Shown: positions 5,978 to 7,576 of the stretch, in pieces
Position numbering within the stretch: position 1 is the stretch's first letter
Layout of the letters: each line of letters starts with the position of its first letter
Source: Desulfobacterales bacterium
GTDB lineage: Bacteria > Desulfobacterota > Desulfobacteria > Desulfobacterales > 4be13
DNA: 7,576 bases
Assembly: GCA_029940115.1 (NCBI GenBank)
Contig: JAOZRQ010000340.1
Span: 1 to 7,576, forward strand
Reading direction: 5' to 3'
Translations under genes and position numbers: made by a program
Notes under the pieces: generated by a model
What the model was told of the DNA's origin: nothing
Databases searched by the model: none
What the model saw: only the letters and a program-made list of their open reading frames with translations

Positions 5978-7173
5978 TAAATGGCCCCCCTTTCGGCAAG
6001 TCCTGCCAGCAGTGACCCTTTTGTCACCACGCCTTCAAGTTTGCTCTCCTTGCTTACCACAACAGCGAGAGGATAAGAACTGTTCGCCAGAAGCGGAAAC
6101 AGCTCAACCGCCGGCGTATTCGGAGCCGCCTTGTTGAAGTCCTGAGACATGATGTTTTCCAGCGTATTCTCCCCTCTTTTGAGGGCTTCGGCCGCGTCAT
6201 CCGCTGTCACCATGCCGGCCAGTTTGCGGTCTTTGCGAACAAAAATGCAGGATATGCCGGCATGTTTCATCTTGTGCAACGCGGACCTCGGACCATCGGT
6301 TTTGTAATAAGCCATCTCCGCGGGTTTCATCATCACGGACTCGGCGGTCAGCACCTTGCTCATGTCCACATCTTCGACAAACTTGGCCACATAATCATTG
6401 GCCGGATTGGTCAGGATCTCCTCGGCGGTCCCTTCCTGAACGATGAACCCGTCCTTCATGAGGACAATCCTGTCCCCCAGTTTGAGTGCCTCATCCAAGT
6501 CATGGCTGATAAAGACAATGGTCTTTTGCACATTGTCCTGCAACGCGAGCAGTTCATCCTGCATTTCCTTCCGGATGAGGGGATCGAGCGCGCTGAAGGC
6601 CTCATCCATGAGCATGATGTCCGCGTTCAGGGCCAATGCACGGGCCAGCCCCACACGTTGCTGCATCCCGCCGCTCAATTGGGACGGTTTGGAATCCTCC
6701 CATCCTTTGAGTCCCACCTGTTCCAGAGCCTGCATCCCGATTTCCCGCCGCTTTTCTGGCTCCATGCCTTGGATTTCCAAGCCATACTCCACATTCTGCA
6801 AGACCGTTCTGTGGGGAAAGAGCGCGAAGTTCTGGAAAACCATGCCGAAATGTTTCTGTCTGAATGCCCGCAACTCCTCGGTGGAGAGCTGGGTGACATC
6901 CTCCCCCTCAATGATCACTTTGCCGGATGTCGGATCAATGAGCCGGTTGATGCACCGGACCAAGGTGGATTTGCCGCTCCCTGAGAGGCCCATGATCACC
7001 AGTATCTCACCTTCATCCACATGGAAGGTGGCGTTTGCAACCCCCACACCATGCTTGGTCTCTTCCATGATTTCATCTTTGGTGCGTCCTTCCTTGAGAA
7101 GGTTCACAGCCTTTTCAGGGTGAGGCCCGAAAATTTTGTACAGGTTCTCAACCTGAATTTTATGTTGTTCCAT
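5977..7173 (-). CDS. proV: Glycine betaine/proline-betaine ABC transporter, ATPase with CBS pair
   Basis: The 398-residue ProV/OpuAA-type ATPase powers betaine uptake. All ABC motifs are intact: Walker A GLSGSGKST (62-70), Q-loop Gln114 in VFQNF, signature LSGGMQQRVGLARAL (166-180), Walker B IMLMDE (186-191), D-loop SALDP (194-198) and switch His224 in FISHD. Residues 1-50 include the N-terminal IFGPHPEKAVNLLKEG and helix region typical of this subfamily. Two CBS domains follow, about 277-330 and 338-395. In OpuA systems this module senses internal ionic strength and gates transport, so direct osmotic control is likely by analogy. The start ATG 7173-7171 has AGGA 6 nt upstream. It is the first gene of the operon and overlaps proW by one base. 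No anomaly is visible in the sequence. Confidence 0.97.
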   Translation of the reverse strand: MEQHKIQVENLYKIFGPHPEKAVNLLKEGRTKDEIMEETKHGVGVANATFHVDEGEILVIMGLSGSGKSTLVRCINRLIDPTSGKVIIEGEDVTQLSTEELRAFRQKHFGMVFQNFALFPHRTVLQNVEYGLEIQGMEPEKRREIGMQALEQVGLKGWEDSKPSQLSGGMQQRVGLARALALNADIMLMDEAFSALDPLIRKEMQDELLALQDNVQKTIVFISHDLDEALKLGDRIVLMKDGFIVQEGTAEEILTNPANDYVAKFVEDVDMSKVLTAESVMMKPAEMAYYKTDGPRSALHKMKHAGISCIFVRKDRKLAGMVTADDAAEALKRGENTLENIMSQDFNKAAPNTPAVELFPLLANSSYPLAVVVSKESKLEGVVTKGSLLAGLAERGAI

Positions 7174-7191
7174 TCTTCATCCTTAATATAA

Positions 7192-7216
7192 TAAGTACTT
7201 GGCCAGAAGTTTTCAG
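7192..7216 (+). repeat. Dispersed 25-bp repeat, copy 2 (TAAGTACTTGGCCA...GTTTTCAG)
   Basis: Matches 1633-1657 at 23 of 25 positions. Here it sits between the likely proV promoter region and the proV ribosome site, so it would be part of the operon's 5' leader, read as CTGAAAACTTCTGGCCAAG on the minus strand. Confidence 0.75.
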
Positions 7217-7230
7217 AAAGACACATTCAC

Positions 7231-7357
7231 CATAAGTGTAAACTTGGGGATTCCAAAAGAGCAAACTTCTGCTCTTAATCCTGCTCATATCAAACACGAT
7301 TAAAAGCAAGAAAAATGGGCAAGTCATTCAGTCACAGGTCCTAAGTTCACACTTATG
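7231..7357. repeat. Spaced inverted repeat upstream of proV
   Basis: CATAAGTGTAAACTT (7231-7245) and AAGTTCACACTTATG (7343-7357) are inverted copies matching at 14 of 15 positions, 97 bp apart. A smaller hairpin (7257-7276) lies between them. It could be a pair of operator sites, or the ends of another small palindromic element. No flanking duplication is visible. Confidence 0.55.
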
Positions 7358-7561
7358 ATATAGTCATATATGAAGCCCCTTGCATCTCCATATGAGCCAA
7401 TAATATATTGAACACAATGTTTTGTCAAGGAATATTTGGATAGAGATTTCCTGAATGGGAAATCAGGAATATGGCACAGAGAAGGGAATATCGGCTGAAA
7501 GACAAAACCCCAGTTTTTTCAAAAAAACTTCGGCATCCTTCATTTGTGGGTTCACATTTCA

Positions 7562-7576
7562 GTTTGTGGTTCCGCC
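7562..7576 (+). repeat. Truncated copy of the 1049-1144 palindromic repeat family
   Basis: GTTTGTGGTTCCGCC at the window's end matches GTTTGCAGTTCCGCC (1062-1076) at 13 of 15 positions, and reads up to the point where the palindromic CCGCC core begins. The rest lies outside the window. Confidence 0.6.

Larger units (their letters stand above)
7174..7576. other. Upstream region of proVWX, AT-rich, no gene
   Basis: No reading frame is credible. The region holds copy 2 of the 25-bp repeat (7192-7216), a spaced inverted repeat (7231-7357), a hairpin AAGAGCA-AACTTC-TGCTCTT (7257-7276), another GATTTCC-TGAATG-GGAAATC (7445-7464) and a truncated palindromic repeat at the right edge. The proV promoter should be here. 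The best minus-strand candidate I see is TTGCTC, an 18-nt spacer, then TACACT near 7236-7272, which is weak and partly overlaps the inverted repeat. Confidence 0.6.

Noticed and set aside
7182..7200. TATTAT as a -10 box for proV
   Set aside because: It lies almost on the ribosome site, leaving no room for a leader, and no acceptable -35 hexamer lies at the right distance.

Overview
The window looks like chromosomal DNA from a Gram-negative bacterium. A tentative guess is a Desulfobacterota (deltaproteobacterial) relative. The reasons are a betaine-binding protein with a plain secretory signal and no lipobox, a mixed-GC gene style, and intergenic DNA crowded with palindromic repeats. The taxonomic guess is inference only.

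Layout from left to right. (1) Positions 1-951, minus strand: the N-terminal 317 codons of a protein with one membrane anchor, an acidic linker and 31-residue Ala/Glu/Lys coiled-coil repeats, cut off by the window edge. (2) Positions 952-1972: about 1 kb with no convincing gene. It holds a tandem plus inverted palindromic repeat (1049-1144), one copy of a dispersed 25-bp repeat (1633-1657) and a MITE-like element with 18-bp terminal inverted repeats and an 8-bp target duplication (1695-1819). (3) Positions 1973-3833, plus strand: two adjacent genes, an unrecognised 267-residue soluble protein and a 350-residue sialidase-fold protein with three Asp-box (BNR) motifs. (4) Positions 3834-4069: a short convergent gap with a strong hairpin. 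(5) Positions 4070-7173, minus strand: a complete glycine betaine/proline-betaine type ABC importer in the order ATPase-permease-binding protein (proV-proW-proX). (6) Positions 7174-7576: the upstream region of that operon, AT-rich and rich in inverted repeats, ending in a truncated copy of the repeat family seen at 1049-1144.

The ProV, ProW and ProX homologues should form one osmoprotectant uptake system. ProX captures a trimethylammonium compound in the periplasm, ProW forms the channel, and ProV drives transport and carries a C-terminal CBS pair of the kind that senses ionic strength in OpuA-type systems. ATPase and permease genes overlap by one base (TAATG). The binding-protein gene is set apart by a 222-bp spacer containing a large imperfect inverted-repeat element, which may separate its expression from that of the membrane parts.

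The known-gene content is ordinary. The most distinctive signals are the repeat protein at the left edge and the unusually dense set of short non-autonomous palindromic elements, at least three different families, in the gaps between genes.
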